A stretch of 64,000 nt of DNA from Ktedonobacter robiniae (lineage in GTDB: Bacteria; Chloroflexota; Ktedonobacteria; Ktedonobacterales; Ktedonobacteraceae), in NCBI RefSeq assembly GCF_016587375.1, contig NZ_BNJG01000001.1, forward strand, positions 2,666,001-2,730,000, given 5' to 3'. Each line of letters begins with the position of its first letter. The stretch's first letter is position 1. The notes below the pieces were generated by a model. It was not told the DNA's origin. It searched no databases and saw only the letters and a program-made list of their open reading frames with translations. This document shows positions 1 to 8,795 of this stretch, one piece after another. A program made the position numbers and the translations under genes.

Positions 1-674
1 TGATGCAGGCGATCCAGATGGTGCGCCGCGAGGTTGAGGGAAAGCAGGCGGTGATCGGTTTCGCGGGTGCCCCCTTTACCATGGCGTGTTACCTGATCGA
101 GGGACGCCCCTCGCGCGATTATCGTAATGCCAAGGCCATGATGTATAGCCAGCCTGAGTTGTGGCACGCGCTGATGGAGAAATTAACAACGGTCACCCAG
201 AGCTATCTTGGTGAGCAGGTGCAGGCGGGCGTCGATGCCGTACAACTCTTCGATAGCTGGGTTGGCGCGCTTAGCCCCAGCGTCTACGAGCGCTATGTAC
301 AGCCGTATGTACGCCGCATCTTTGACAGTGTCAAGCAGACAGGTATCCCCGCGATCCACTTTGGTACTGGCACAAGTGCCTTGCTGGAGTCGATGACTGC
401 GGCGGGCGGAGACATTATTGGCCTGGATTCGCATGTGGAGCTTGATGAAGGTTGGGAGCGCGTTGGCTTTGAGCACGGCGTACAGGGAAATCTGGACTCC
501 ATCCTGCTTCTAACCGAGTGGCCGGTGATTGAGAGTGCCATGCGCGATGTCTTGAAACGCGCGGCCAATCGCCCGGGGCACATCTTTAACCTGGGGCATG
601 GCGTATTGCCTCCCACCAATCCAGATCTATTGCGCCAGCTGGTCGAGGCCGTTCACGCCGAGACGCAGAGGTAG
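1..674 (+). CDS. hemE: Uroporphyrinogen decarboxylase, first copy (cut by window edge)
   Basis: C-terminal about 223 residues of a uroporphyrinogen III decarboxylase, the cytosolic enzyme that removes four acetate carboxyls to give coproporphyrinogen III. The visible part aligns with the second half of the next gene. It keeps the substrate Tyr in GAPFTMACYLIEG, the Ser in DSWVGALSP and the His in LGHGVLPP, all expected active-site positions of the family. The reading frame is open at the left edge, so the ATG at base 3 is internal and the true start lies outside. It is 20 bp upstream of a second hemE and probably shares its transcript with that gene and the ferrochelatase. The C-terminal motif is canonical, unlike the second copy, so this is probably the conventional enzyme. 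The N-terminal Arg and Asp residues cannot be checked here. Confidence 0.93.
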   Translation, partial: MQAIQMVRREVEGKQAVIGFAGAPFTMACYLIEGRPSRDYRNAKAMMYSQPELWHALMEKLTTVTQSYLGEQVQAGVDAVQLFDSWVGALSPSVYERYVQPYVRRIFDSVKQTGIPAIHFGTGTSALLESMTAAGGDIIGLDSHVELDEGWERVGFEHGVQGNLDSILLLTEWPVIESAMRDVLKRAANRPGHIFNLGHGVLPPTNPDLLRQLVEAVHAETQR

Positions 675-694
675 TAGGGAGGAGCAGAGCTACT

Positions 695-1768
695 ATGTCA
701 GCAGAGAAGAAGAACCTCTCAACCGTGTCAGAGCATACCGGTCTGGCACGCTTTATGGCCGCCTGTGAGCACCGCCAGCCCGATGCGACGCCGGTCTGGT
801 TTATGCGCCAGGCTGGCAGCACCTTTGGCGCGTACCGCAAGATGCTGGAGAAATATGATGTCCTCACCATCGCCAAAACGCCCGAACTAAGCTCACAGGT
901 CGCGCTCTTCCCCATCCAGGAGTTGGGTGTGGATGCCGCCGTACTCTTCGCGGACATCATGCTACCTATCGAAGAGATGGGCGTTGAACTGCACCTGGAG
1001 CCGGAGGTTGGCCCCATCATTCACCATCCTATCCGCGATATACAGGCCGTCGAGGCCTTGCGTACACCTGCCCGAGACGAGGTGACGCCCTTCGTCATGA
1101 ATGGAATTCGCCTGATTCGCCGTGAGCTTGAAGGCAAACAGGCGGTGATTGGTATCGCAGGCGCCCCCTTTACCCTGGCGTGCTACCTGATCGAGGGACG
1201 CCCCTCGCGTGATTACCGCCACGCCAAGGCCATGATGTATAGCCGCCCCGATCTATGGCACGCGCTGATGGAGAAGATCTCCACGGTGATTGCCAACTAC
1301 CTCGTGGCGCAGGTGCAGGCAGGCGCGAATGTGGTGCAGGTCTTTGATAGCTGGGTTGGCTCGCTTAGTCCCAGTGCGTATCGCACCTTTGTCCTGCCCT
1401 ATACGCAGCGTGTCTTTCAGGCCGTCAAAGCGACTGGCGCGCCCGCCATTCACTTTGGTACAGGCACGGCCTCCCTGCTCAATGTTATGACTGAGGCAGG
1501 TGGCGATGTAATGAGCATTGACTGGCGTATGGATCTGGATACTGCCTGGGAGCGGATCGGCTATGAGCGCGGTATTCAAGGAAATCTCGATCCCGCGTTG
1601 ATGTTAACCTCCTGGCCTGTCATTGAAGAGAATATGCGCGATGTCCTACGCCGCGCGGCGAATCGCCCAGGGCACATCTTCAACTTTGGGCACGCCATGC
1701 CCATCGGCTCGCAAGCTGACCTGTTGCGCCGCCTGGTAGAAGCAGTCCACGAACAAACCCAGAGGTAA
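695..1768 (+). CDS. Uroporphyrinogen decarboxylase paralogue, diverged
   Basis: 357 residues, full length for HemE. It is a tandem duplicate of the preceding gene, with near-identical stretches around GAPFTLACYLIEGRPSRDY. The N-terminal signature is altered: the family has MRQAGRYLPEYR, here it reads MRQAGSTFGAYR. The first Arg (human Arg37 equivalent) stays, while the second (human Arg41 equivalent) is replaced by Ser. The Asp in LFADIM, the Tyr, the Ser in DSWVGSLSP and the C-terminal His are kept, but the His context is FGHAMPIG instead of LGHG. The start ATG is preceded by GGGAGGAG. Duplication followed by change in a carboxylate-binding Arg suggests altered substrate use or a regulatory subunit; this is inference. 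It is the middle gene of the heme operon. Confidence 0.88.
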   Translation: MSAEKKNLSTVSEHTGLARFMAACEHRQPDATPVWFMRQAGSTFGAYRKMLEKYDVLTIAKTPELSSQVALFPIQELGVDAAVLFADIMLPIEEMGVELHLEPEVGPIIHHPIRDIQAVEALRTPARDEVTPFVMNGIRLIRRELEGKQAVIGIAGAPFTLACYLIEGRPSRDYRHAKAMMYSRPDLWHALMEKISTVIANYLVAQVQAGANVVQVFDSWVGSLSPSAYRTFVLPYTQRVFQAVKATGAPAIHFGTGTASLLNVMTEAGGDVMSIDWRMDLDTAWERIGYERGIQGNLDPALMLTSWPVIEENMRDVLRRAANRPGHIFNFGHAMPIGSQADLLRRLVEAVHEQTQR

Positions 1769-1798
1769 AGATAGAGAGAAAGATAAAGGATAGAGATC

Positions 1799-2731
1799 AT
1801 GGCAGAGAAACATATTGGCGTTCTATTGATGACCTATGGCTCCCCATCGACGCTCGATGAGGTGCCTGAATATATGCTCAATGTGCGTGGTGGACGCGAG
1901 CCTGAGCCGGACCTGGTGGTGGAGTTTCGCCGCCGCTATGATTTGATTGGTGGCTCGCCCCTGGTGCGCATCACGCGCGAGCAGGCCGCGGCCCTGCAAG
2001 GGGAGCTGAATAAGGATGGCGGCGATACGCACTATCGTGTGGATGCCGGAATGCGCTTCTCCCATCCATTTATCTCCGAGGTTCTGCCCGAGGTTGCCAG
2101 CAACGCCGACAAACTTGTTGGCATCGTGATGTCGCCCCAGTTCTCGCCCATTATTATGGGTGGCTATGTGCGTACTCTCAACGAGGCCGCGGCCCAGCTT
2201 GGTCGACCAGAGATGCCAGTGCGCGTGGCTGGCGATTGGCACTTGCAGCCCCTATTTATCCAGGCGCTTGCTGAACGTGTACGCCAGGCTCTCGAAGAGA
2301 AGTTCGCGCCCGAGGAGCGTGACCAGGTGCCAGTGCTACTGACAGCCCATAGCATGCCGAAGCGCGTCATCGAGAATGAGCCCGACTACATCAACAACCT
2401 CAAGGAGACCGCCGCCGCGGTCGCGAAAGAGGTTGGGCTGGCCGATGATCGTTGGATGTTCTGCTATCAGAGTGCGGGCCATACCCCCGAGGAGTGGCTC
2501 AAGCCCGATTTTGCCGACATCATGCCCGAACTGGAGGCGGCTGGTCGCAAGCATGTGCTGATCGCGCCGGTGCAGTTCCTGGCCGATCACCTGGAGATCC
2601 TATATGATATCGAGGTGGGTGCACGTGAGCAGGCCGAGGAGCATAACATCCACTTCGCGCGCATCGAGTCGCTCAACACCTCGCCACTCTTTATCAAAGC
2701 CCTGGCCCAGGTAGTACGCGAAACACTATAA
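1799..2731 (+). CDS. hemH: Ferrochelatase, coproporphyrin type
   Basis: 310-residue class of ferrochelatase that inserts Fe2+ into a porphyrin in the cytosol. Visible signatures are LLMTYGSPSTLDEVPEYM at the N-terminus, GGSPLVRIT, the metal-site His in LTAHSMPKRV, the YQSAGHTPEEWLKPD loop and the Glu in DHLEILYDIE. The MTYGSP start and short length resemble the CpfC enzymes of Firmicutes and Actinobacteria more than proteobacterial HemH, so coproporphyrin III is the likelier substrate (inference). It is 30 bp after the second hemE, completing a hemE-hemE-hemH operon. The stop codon runs directly into a 61-bp palindrome shared with the convergent TPR gene. No coproporphyrinogen oxidase or HemQ-like decarboxylase gene is in view, so the late steps must be encoded elsewhere. 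Confidence 0.95.
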   Translation: MAEKHIGVLLMTYGSPSTLDEVPEYMLNVRGGREPEPDLVVEFRRRYDLIGGSPLVRITREQAAALQGELNKDGGDTHYRVDAGMRFSHPFISEVLPEVASNADKLVGIVMSPQFSPIIMGGYVRTLNEAAAQLGRPEMPVRVAGDWHLQPLFIQALAERVRQALEEKFAPEERDQVPVLLTAHSMPKRVIENEPDYINNLKETAAAVAKEVGLADDRWMFCYQSAGHTPEEWLKPDFADIMPELEAAGRKHVLIAPVQFLADHLEILYDIEVGAREQAEEHNIHFARIESLNTSPLFIKALAQVVRETL

Positions 2732-2791
2732 GTCACAAATACAAAGAAGCGGTGGCGTCGGCGACGCCACCGCTTCTTTGTATTTGTGACT
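2731..2791. terminator. 29-bp-arm palindrome between converging stops
   Basis: Perfect 29-bp arms (2731-2759 and 2763-2791) around a GGC loop. The left arm starts on the last base of the hemH stop codon, and the right arm ends inside the stop codon of the convergent TPR gene. No T-tract follows on either side. It is probably a bidirectional terminator or transcript-end stabiliser. Confidence 0.7.
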
Positions 2792-5700
2792 ATAAACCTG
2801 CGCGAAGTTCCTGGAGGGTTGCCAGGCGCTCGCGAGCGATTGAGCTGCCGGGATTGATCTTGGCCAGGTTGCGGTAAACGCGGCTGGCCTGTTCATACTC
2901 GCCAACGGCCTGGTAGGTCTGACCAAGCATATCGTAGGCGTCGAAGTTGTTGCGATCAATCGTAATCAACTGCTGTAGTGCGGCCACAGCCTCTTTGACC
3001 TGCTGGGTCTCGAAGTAGTGGCGAGCAATAACAGCCTGGTACCTGGCCGCTTCCTGAGGATGCCCGACGCGGAAGCAGAAGCCAACCACCTCACGCAGCA
3101 GATCCATCGAGTTGGGGTCCAGCTCCGCGGCGCGGCAGAAGGCAGCCAGGGCCTCCTCGCTATCACCCGTCTCGTCATAGATATTGCCGATGCGCTGAAG
3201 TGTCGCGGCGGCCTCGGCGGTGTTATTGCGGCGCAGGTTAGCATCAACTAGCAGGCGCAATTCCGCGATACCCTCGTCGAGCAGGCCACGATTGATGTAG
3301 ATGTCGGCCAATTCTTCGTGGGCCTGTGGCTCCTGGGGGGCGAGGTGAACTAGTTCGTTGAGCACCTTGAGCGCATTGTCGACCTGACGACTCTGGCGGT
3401 AGTGGCGAACGAGATCCATATACTCACGAACGGCGGTCGAAGGATCCGGGCGGCGTGCTGAGATCTCCGCCAGAGTTGAAGCGACCTCGTCGTTGCCGGC
3501 GCGCACTTGCTTGACCTGGCGCATGATATTCTCGGCCTGATCCTGGCGCCCACTACGTCTGTAGGCCTGGGCCAGCAAGAGCGAGATTTCGACCTCGGGT
3601 GCCTTGTGCTCTTCACCCTCTTCGCGTGGACGTGCGGCCCATGTGGTGGGGTCCAGCAAGGCAGGAGCACGGCGCACAGCTTGTAGCGCCTGCTCGAACT
3701 GCTGAATAGCCGCCTCTGGCTTGCCCTGGCGCAGATAGCAGTGAGCGCTACCAACGCGTGCCAGCACCTCTACCGCGCTATCGCGGCTAGCCAGTGCATA
3801 GGAGTCGAGCGCCTGGTCAAAGTTTCCGCACTGCTGGTAGACCTGGCCGAGAGAGTAATGCACATCGGCGTTGTTGGGATAGATATCGGCGGTCTGTGTG
3901 TACTCGCGGATAACCGTGTCCGCGTGCTTCTGCCCCTCGCCGCGCAACTGCCAGCGGATGCGATTGAGCACCTCAAGCGTGTTGGCGCGGATGGCACCAA
4001 TATTGGTGACCTGGGCGATATGCCAGCGCACCAGGGCCGTGATATTGCGTGGATCAACCTGGAGGACGCGCTGGTACTCCGCTACCGCCTGCTGACTACG
4101 GCCTAGCTTTTGCAGGGCCAGGGCGTAGTTGAGGCGCGTTGGTACGTTGGTTGGGCTCTCCTGAAGGGCCTGCTCAAGCTCGGTCAGCGCACGATCCATA
4201 TAGCCCAGGCGCAGGTAGGATTCCGCGGCAAGGGTGCGCTCGCGCAAGAGATCCTCTTTATTGCCCTGAGAGGAGAGCAGATTGATCAGGCGCATGCGAT
4301 AGGTCAGGTTATTTGGCTCAAGTTGGAGGATGCGGCGATAGGTCGCGATAGCATCCTCAATGCGCCCGTTTACGATGTAGGTATCGACCAGGATGGCATA
4401 CTTGGTAATGGCCTGCTCAATCTTGTTCTGGCGGACGTAGATCTCGCAGAGCACCTGGTGAACGTCCAGGTACTGGGGAGCCATATCGATGACCTTCAGG
4501 CACTCCTCAGTCGCGGGCGTTAGTAAGCCGTGGTTGATGTAGTTTTGGATATCGCGCATGGAGCGCACAACCTGCGAGCGTACGCTCTCGGGAAGCGTGG
4601 CCGTGCTGGCAAGAACCGCCTCGGCCGCCTGCATATTGCCCTGGTTTCCCGCCATCTGGCTCAGCAACTCTTCGGTTGACTGCTTGCGCTCGGGGGTGAC
4701 GGCGCGATACTCCTGCGAGGGAGTGCTGCCGGGCAGCATCAGGTTCATCTGCTCGAGAGGAACGGGTGCTCCACTGGTGGTCAGCGGAGGTGTTCCCAGC
4801 GCCTGTAACATCTGTTGTGCGGTAGGGATAGCGGGCGCGGCAGGCTGCTGGACAGGCGGAACCGCTTGCATTGGCTGTGAGGCCGATGCCGGAGCAGGAA
4901 TCGGCGCCACTGGCTGAATGGGTGCCGATAGTTCCTGCTGGAGCGCAGCCAATTGTTCAGCGGCTGAGGGCTGAACATGGCTGGGTGCCAGCGGCTGCGA
5001 CGCAGGCTGCTGTTGTTGCAGTTGGGCCAGCGGTTGTGACGCGGGCTGCTGCTGAGGCAGGGCCAGGTTGTCAGCCGCAGGAGCCGGCTTAGGATCATCT
5101 GTGAGCCAGGATGTCGAGGTTGGCGCTTGTGCGACCGGCTGCTGTGGCAGCGGCTGTGATGCCGGCTGTGGTGGCTGCTCGTTCTCACCAATGATGCCAG
5201 TCAGCCAGTCGGGAAGCTCGCCGACCACGCTCTGACCTTGAGGCTGAGGCGCGGGCTGCGGAGCCTGTGGCTGTTGGGGTGCCTGAGGGGCCTGCGGAGT
5301 GTTAAGCGCATTATTGATATTCGCGGTATTAAACATCATCGTCGAGGCTTCAGAGATGGTCTGTGCATGTTGCTGCTGTGGTGCCTGCTGCGCGGGTGGC
5401 GGTGTGACCGGCCGCGTTGGCAAAGGCGCGTTCTGGGCCTGTTGGAGCATGAACTCCACCTGCGCGACCTTGTCGTTCCAGCCCCGGCTGCGTAAGAAAC
5501 CCAGCAAGGCGTTATAGACCGTCATGGCCTGTTCTTGCTCGCCCAGCAAACGGTGGGCTTCTGCTGCCTCTTGACAGAGCTGAACCAGCTGGTCAGATTC
5601 CTCAACGGTTAGTGCATCGAGGTTGACGCGGTCGACTGCCTCGTCAAAGTGGATGGTGGCTGTACGCAAATCGCCACGCGCACGGTAACACTGACCGAGT

Positions 5701-6812
5701 GCGTAATAGCAAGAGAGCGCATAATCTGGATCGTTAAGGAGCAACTGGAACTGGTTGATTGCGTCATCCCAGCGCTGTTGCTCTTGATAAAGCCAGCCAA
5801 GAAAATAGCGGGCGTCTGGCCTATCGAAGCCGCTCTCCAGAATCTGCTCACAGAGGTCGATAGCATCATTGAAACGACCCTGGTCTTGAAAAATCTGGGC
5901 CTGCTTCAAGACCTCTGTGACCTGGTTAGCTGTAATACGATTGCGAGGCGCGCCTACAGGTCTATTGAGTACCTGGGATGAGTCTGGACCCACCCCACCG
6001 AAGTTGCCCATGCTACCCATGTTACCCATGATGCCAGTGTTACCTCCGCTGATATTATCCGATGAAACAGTATCGGCTAGAAAATTATCGGAAAAAGGTG
6101 TTTGAGCTTTTTGTGCTGCTTGCTGTGCCTGTGCAGAGCCGGGGGAAGCGGCCTGGGTCTCTGGAAAGACCTGGTTCCCCGGGGGACCTGCCGCCGCTGG
6201 CGGTCCATTCATGATATTTGTCATGGTATTTGTAATCTGGGCCAGTAGCTGCTTCGCTTGAAGGTTCGACCCATCGGCTCTTAAGACTTCTTCGCATTGT
6301 GTACGTGCGGCGGCCAGATCCTGCTGCTCTATATAGCCTTGCGCGGCAGCCAGGCGTTGCTGAAGCATGGCCGCGATATCTTTTTTTTCAAAGTAGTAGC
6401 TTGCCAGGCGCTCGTGAGGCTCGGGACTTCTGGGAGAAAGCTGAACCGCTTTTTGCCAGGCCGCTTCGGCGCGCGCGCCCTGGCCAGCTTGAGAATAGAG
6501 ATCTGCCAGGTGTAAATAAGCTTGATACGCATCCTGGCGTCTGTTGAGTATGCCATAGAGTTCCGCGGTCTTGCTTAAAGCAATGACATTGCTTGGATCG
6601 CGCTGGAGCGCGAAGGCGTATTCTTCGAGTGCCTTTTGCCACTGCTTCATCTGCATATAGCAGAAACCCGCCCCACTACGCGCGGTCACATCTTCTGGGA
6701 ACTCTTTGAGTGCCTGCTGATATTCATATAATGCTGTCTCCCACTGGCTATCCCAGCGATAGCGGTCGGCAGCATTGACGGCTGTACTAAAGACTTGTCG
6801 GTTCCCAGGCAT
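2790..6812 (-). CDS. Giant tetratricopeptide-repeat protein
   Basis: 1340 residues with no signal peptide or membrane segment visible, so probably cytosolic. The N-terminal about 200 residues carry TPR units (for example WETALYEYQQALKEFPEDV and WQKALEEYAFALQRDPSNV). A Gly/Asn/Met-rich linker follows near residues 210-290, then further TPRs. A long Gln/Pro/Ala-rich disordered stretch spans roughly 480-690, and a C-terminal array of at least ten more TPRs runs to the end. TPR arrays are protein-interaction scaffolds; no catalytic domain is recognisable. It stands alone in its operon, convergent with the heme genes. The start ATG at 6812 opens directly on the first repeat. The specific partner or pathway is unknown. 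Confidence 0.9.
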   Translation of the reverse strand: MPGNRQVFSTAVNAADRYRWDSQWETALYEYQQALKEFPEDVTARSGAGFCYMQMKQWQKALEEYAFALQRDPSNVIALSKTAELYGILNRRQDAYQAYLHLADLYSQAGQGARAEAAWQKAVQLSPRSPEPHERLASYYFEKKDIAAMLQQRLAAAQGYIEQQDLAAARTQCEEVLRADGSNLQAKQLLAQITNTMTNIMNGPPAAAGPPGNQVFPETQAASPGSAQAQQAAQKAQTPFSDNFLADTVSSDNISGGNTGIMGNMGSMGNFGGVGPDSSQVLNRPVGAPRNRITANQVTEVLKQAQIFQDQGRFNDAIDLCEQILESGFDRPDARYFLGWLYQEQQRWDDAINQFQLLLNDPDYALSCYYALGQCYRARGDLRTATIHFDEAVDRVNLDALTVEESDQLVQLCQEAAEAHRLLGEQEQAMTVYNALLGFLRSRGWNDKVAQVEFMLQQAQNAPLPTRPVTPPPAQQAPQQQHAQTISEASTMMFNTANINNALNTPQAPQAPQQPQAPQPAPQPQGQSVVGELPDWLTGIIGENEQPPQPASQPLPQQPVAQAPTSTSWLTDDPKPAPAADNLALPQQQPASQPLAQLQQQQPASQPLAPSHVQPSAAEQLAALQQELSAPIQPVAPIPAPASASQPMQAVPPVQQPAAPAIPTAQQMLQALGTPPLTTSGAPVPLEQMNLMLPGSTPSQEYRAVTPERKQSTEELLSQMAGNQGNMQAAEAVLASTATLPESVRSQVVRSMRDIQNYINHGLLTPATEECLKVIDMAPQYLDVHQVLCEIYVRQNKIEQAITKYAILVDTYIVNGRIEDAIATYRRILQLEPNNLTYRMRLINLLSSQGNKEDLLRERTLAAESYLRLGYMDRALTELEQALQESPTNVPTRLNYALALQKLGRSQQAVAEYQRVLQVDPRNITALVRWHIAQVTNIGAIRANTLEVLNRIRWQLRGEGQKHADTVIREYTQTADIYPNNADVHYSLGQVYQQCGNFDQALDSYALASRDSAVEVLARVGSAHCYLRQGKPEAAIQQFEQALQAVRRAPALLDPTTWAARPREEGEEHKAPEVEISLLLAQAYRRSGRQDQAENIMRQVKQVRAGNDEVASTLAEISARRPDPSTAVREYMDLVRHYRQSRQVDNALKVLNELVHLAPQEPQAHEELADIYINRGLLDEGIAELRLLVDANLRRNNTAEAAATLQRIGNIYDETGDSEEALAAFCRAAELDPNSMDLLREVVGFCFRVGHPQEAARYQAVIARHYFETQQVKEAVAALQQLITIDRNNFDAYDMLGQTYQAVGEYEQASRVYRNLAKINPGSSIARERLATLQELRAGL

Positions 6813-7325
6813 AAAATCAACTTTCTCAATCGAGAGAACTACATATCAATGGCTATCGCGCATGCATCTCTGAGGCTAGGAAGGCGATTCAATGAGTCTA
6901 GCTTAGCCTAGTCAGAAGTTAGCGTACTACAAATATCCCACCTGGACACTTGTTTTGGTACTAAAGTACTTGAGACAGAACCAGGGAAGAAAACGTGCGT
7001 TCGCTTGAATGCTTCACAAGGCCAAAAAAGCTCTGTAGGCGGTTCTACACCATCTTATAGGGGGATCAGAGCGCGTTTAGATATCGGCGCTCTACCATGT
7101 GGTAGGAGACTATGCCTCCGACAACTCTCTCGTGTTTGCCTATCCCCTGGCTAGAGACGCGAAGCCTTCTTACTTACCTCGTGCCTGGGAGGAGGAAGCC
7201 TCTGTTGTAGACGCCACTTTTCCCAGGCTCATTGAAGTAAACGTTGCTTGTGTCTCTCTTTTGCATGGTTGCCTCGACGGTTGGCATGCTTCTGGGACTT
7301 CCTGCCTATACGGAAGCTTAAGAGA
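6813..7325. other. Intergenic region without convincing gene
   Basis: About 510 bp between the start of the TPR gene and the end of yajQ. A short palindrome CTACCATGTGGTAG sits at 7092-7105. The only open frame (about 76 codons from 7099) has no ribosome-binding site, atypical composition and overlaps the yajQ end, so it is not annotated. The part next to 6812 must hold the TPR gene promoter, but no clear -10/-35 pair was identified. Confidence 0.5.
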
Positions 7326-7820
7326 TTAGCTGCGGTAATTTATGAACTGGAGGGGAACGGGAAGATCTTTCTCTTTCAGGAGCGCAATGACAGCCTGGAG
7401 CTCATCGCGGCTCTTGGCTGAAACGCGAATAGCCTCGCCCTGAATCTGTGGCTTGACCTTGGGATATTTATCGCGAATGGTTTTGGTAATACTTTTCGCG
7501 AGATCTTGCGCAATTCCCTGTTGCAGTTCAATAACCTGGCGTACTCGCCCTGAGGCCGCGTCTTCCTCTTTACCTGGCTTGAAGATCTTCAATGATAGGC
7601 CGCGACGGACCGCCTTCGACTCGAGGATATCGCGCACACCCTTGAGCGTGAGTGTGCTTTCGGTGTTGATGACAATGGTATCTTTCGTCTGTGTAATCTC
7701 AGTTTTCGTGTCTTTGAGATCGAAACGCGTCTGCACTTCACGACGTGCCTGGTCGATCGCGTTTACGAGCTCCTGCTCATCATACTCTGAGACTATATCA
7801 AATGAACATTCTGCCGCCAT
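7326..7820 (-). CDS. yajQ: YajQ-family nucleotide-binding protein
   Basis: 164 residues, the usual length of the YajQ/UPF0234 family. The N-terminal SFDIVSEYDEQELVNAIDQA and the central RFDLKDTKT are hallmark sequences, and the C-terminus ends with the family's LPVPLQFINYR. The fold is two ferredoxin-like domains. Members bind nucleotides, and in Xanthomonas and Pseudomonas a homologue binds cyclic di-GMP and modulates gene expression; its role in Chloroflexota is not known. The ATG is preceded by GGGAGAGG at good spacing. It is monocistronic, with an upstream palindrome at 7875-7919. Confidence 0.95.
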   Translation of the reverse strand: MAAECSFDIVSEYDEQELVNAIDQARREVQTRFDLKDTKTEITQTKDTIVINTESTLTLKGVRDILESKAVRRGLSLKIFKPGKEEDAASGRVRQVIELQQGIAQDLAKSITKTIRDKYPKVKPQIQGEAIRVSAKSRDELQAVIALLKEKDLPVPLQFINYRS

Positions 7821-8416
7821 AAAATCCTCTCCCTCGGTTGATGCTAGCTATCCCCATGTGCAAGTTATTTCGGGTAAGTGGTGTGGTGCGCAGGCTATCA
7901 CCGCGCACCACACCACTTATTCTACATCGATGTATGACACATGTTTCAGGGGCATTGTAAACCATTTTGCCGATCATTGCCACTTTATCCCCCAAGTGGG
8001 ACACTATGAAGCTCAGTGAATTATGGCAGCGCACTATAAAGCGCGAAAAGGCGAGGAGACGTCCTGGCCTCTCTCACTTCTCGAATTCATTCAATATACT
8101 AAAGAATGCTATCTCACTTTTTCAAAAGTTGCTACTAGTACTTTCTGCCTCTGCATTTTCTGGGTTGCCTCTACTTATTGTAAACCTCTATCCTGACCAA
8201 TGAGATAAGAGCAAAGCGGGATTTCATGGGGTGAAACCTCTTAAATGTTTGCTTTGTATTGTAGCGATTCCTTAACCGATGTGTGAGGCATCTTTACTTC
8301 TTCACACTCTTGTGTTTAACGGAGAGTAATGCTAGAGTCCATTCAGGGAGGAGTGGCGGATTATTGATGATGAATGCGACACGCAAGCCTAGTGTGAAAG
8401 GTAATCGGGCCATATC
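7821..8416. other. Intergenic region upstream of yajQ
   Basis: About 600 bp between divergent genes. It holds a palindrome at 7875-7919 and otherwise AT-richer sequence with no convincing coding frame or RNA gene. Confidence 0.5.
7875..7919. repeat. Intergenic palindrome, 17-bp arms
   Basis: Arms 7875-7891 and 7903-7919 are perfect reverse complements around an 11-base loop. It lies upstream of yajQ, between divergent genes, so it cannot be a simple 3' terminator of either neighbour. Confidence 0.75.
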
Positions 8417-8740
8417 ATGGCGAAGTATATACGACCTAAGTTACTTCCCCATCACGAGGGTGATTCCGCGCTCTCTTCAATTACTATTTCGCAGTTCTGG
8501 CATGGGGGCGAGATGGCCACTGAGGAGCAGGCGCGCAACTTTGAGCTGTTACGGCTCGCGTTTTTTGTGTTAAAGCTTCGCAAACTAGAGGCTACAGTCG
8601 CTGAGAGTGAGCGCGACGCCGACTTCGCGTTTCGCTGCAACCTGCTCCGGCATGCGATCTTTCACCAGGTCGTGACGCTGACCCGCCTACAAGCCCGTGA
8701 GCAGGCGCTACAAATCATTACCGCTTGCCAGCACAATTAG
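8417..8740 (+). CDS. Small protein of unknown function
   Basis: 107 codons from ATG 8417, but an internal ATG at 8513 (75 residues) follows a GGGGGCGAG stretch and opens on MATEEQARNFELLRLAFF, a better start. The protein is mostly helical, with charged amphipathic segments and no membrane segment, signal or known motif. It stands alone between the yajQ upstream region and the converging lipoprotein gene. I do not recognise a family. Composition and the lack of competing frames make it plausibly real. Confidence 0.5.
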   Translation: MAKYIRPKLLPHHEGDSALSSITISQFWHGGEMATEEQARNFELLRLAFFVLKLRKLEATVAESERDADFAFRCNLLRHAIFHQVVTLTRLQAREQALQIITACQHN

Positions 8741-8795
8741 CCCGCCCGCTTGATTGACAGTGCTCAATGCTACCAGATCACCCTTGGGGAATGAA

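Noticed and set aside
2966..6642. Many open frames opposite and within the TPR and Pro/Gln-rich genes
   Set aside because: They are shadows caused by the high-GC third positions and repeat composition of the real gene.
7099..7329. Open frame of about 76 codons
   Set aside because: No ribosome-binding site, unusual composition, and it overlaps the end of yajQ.
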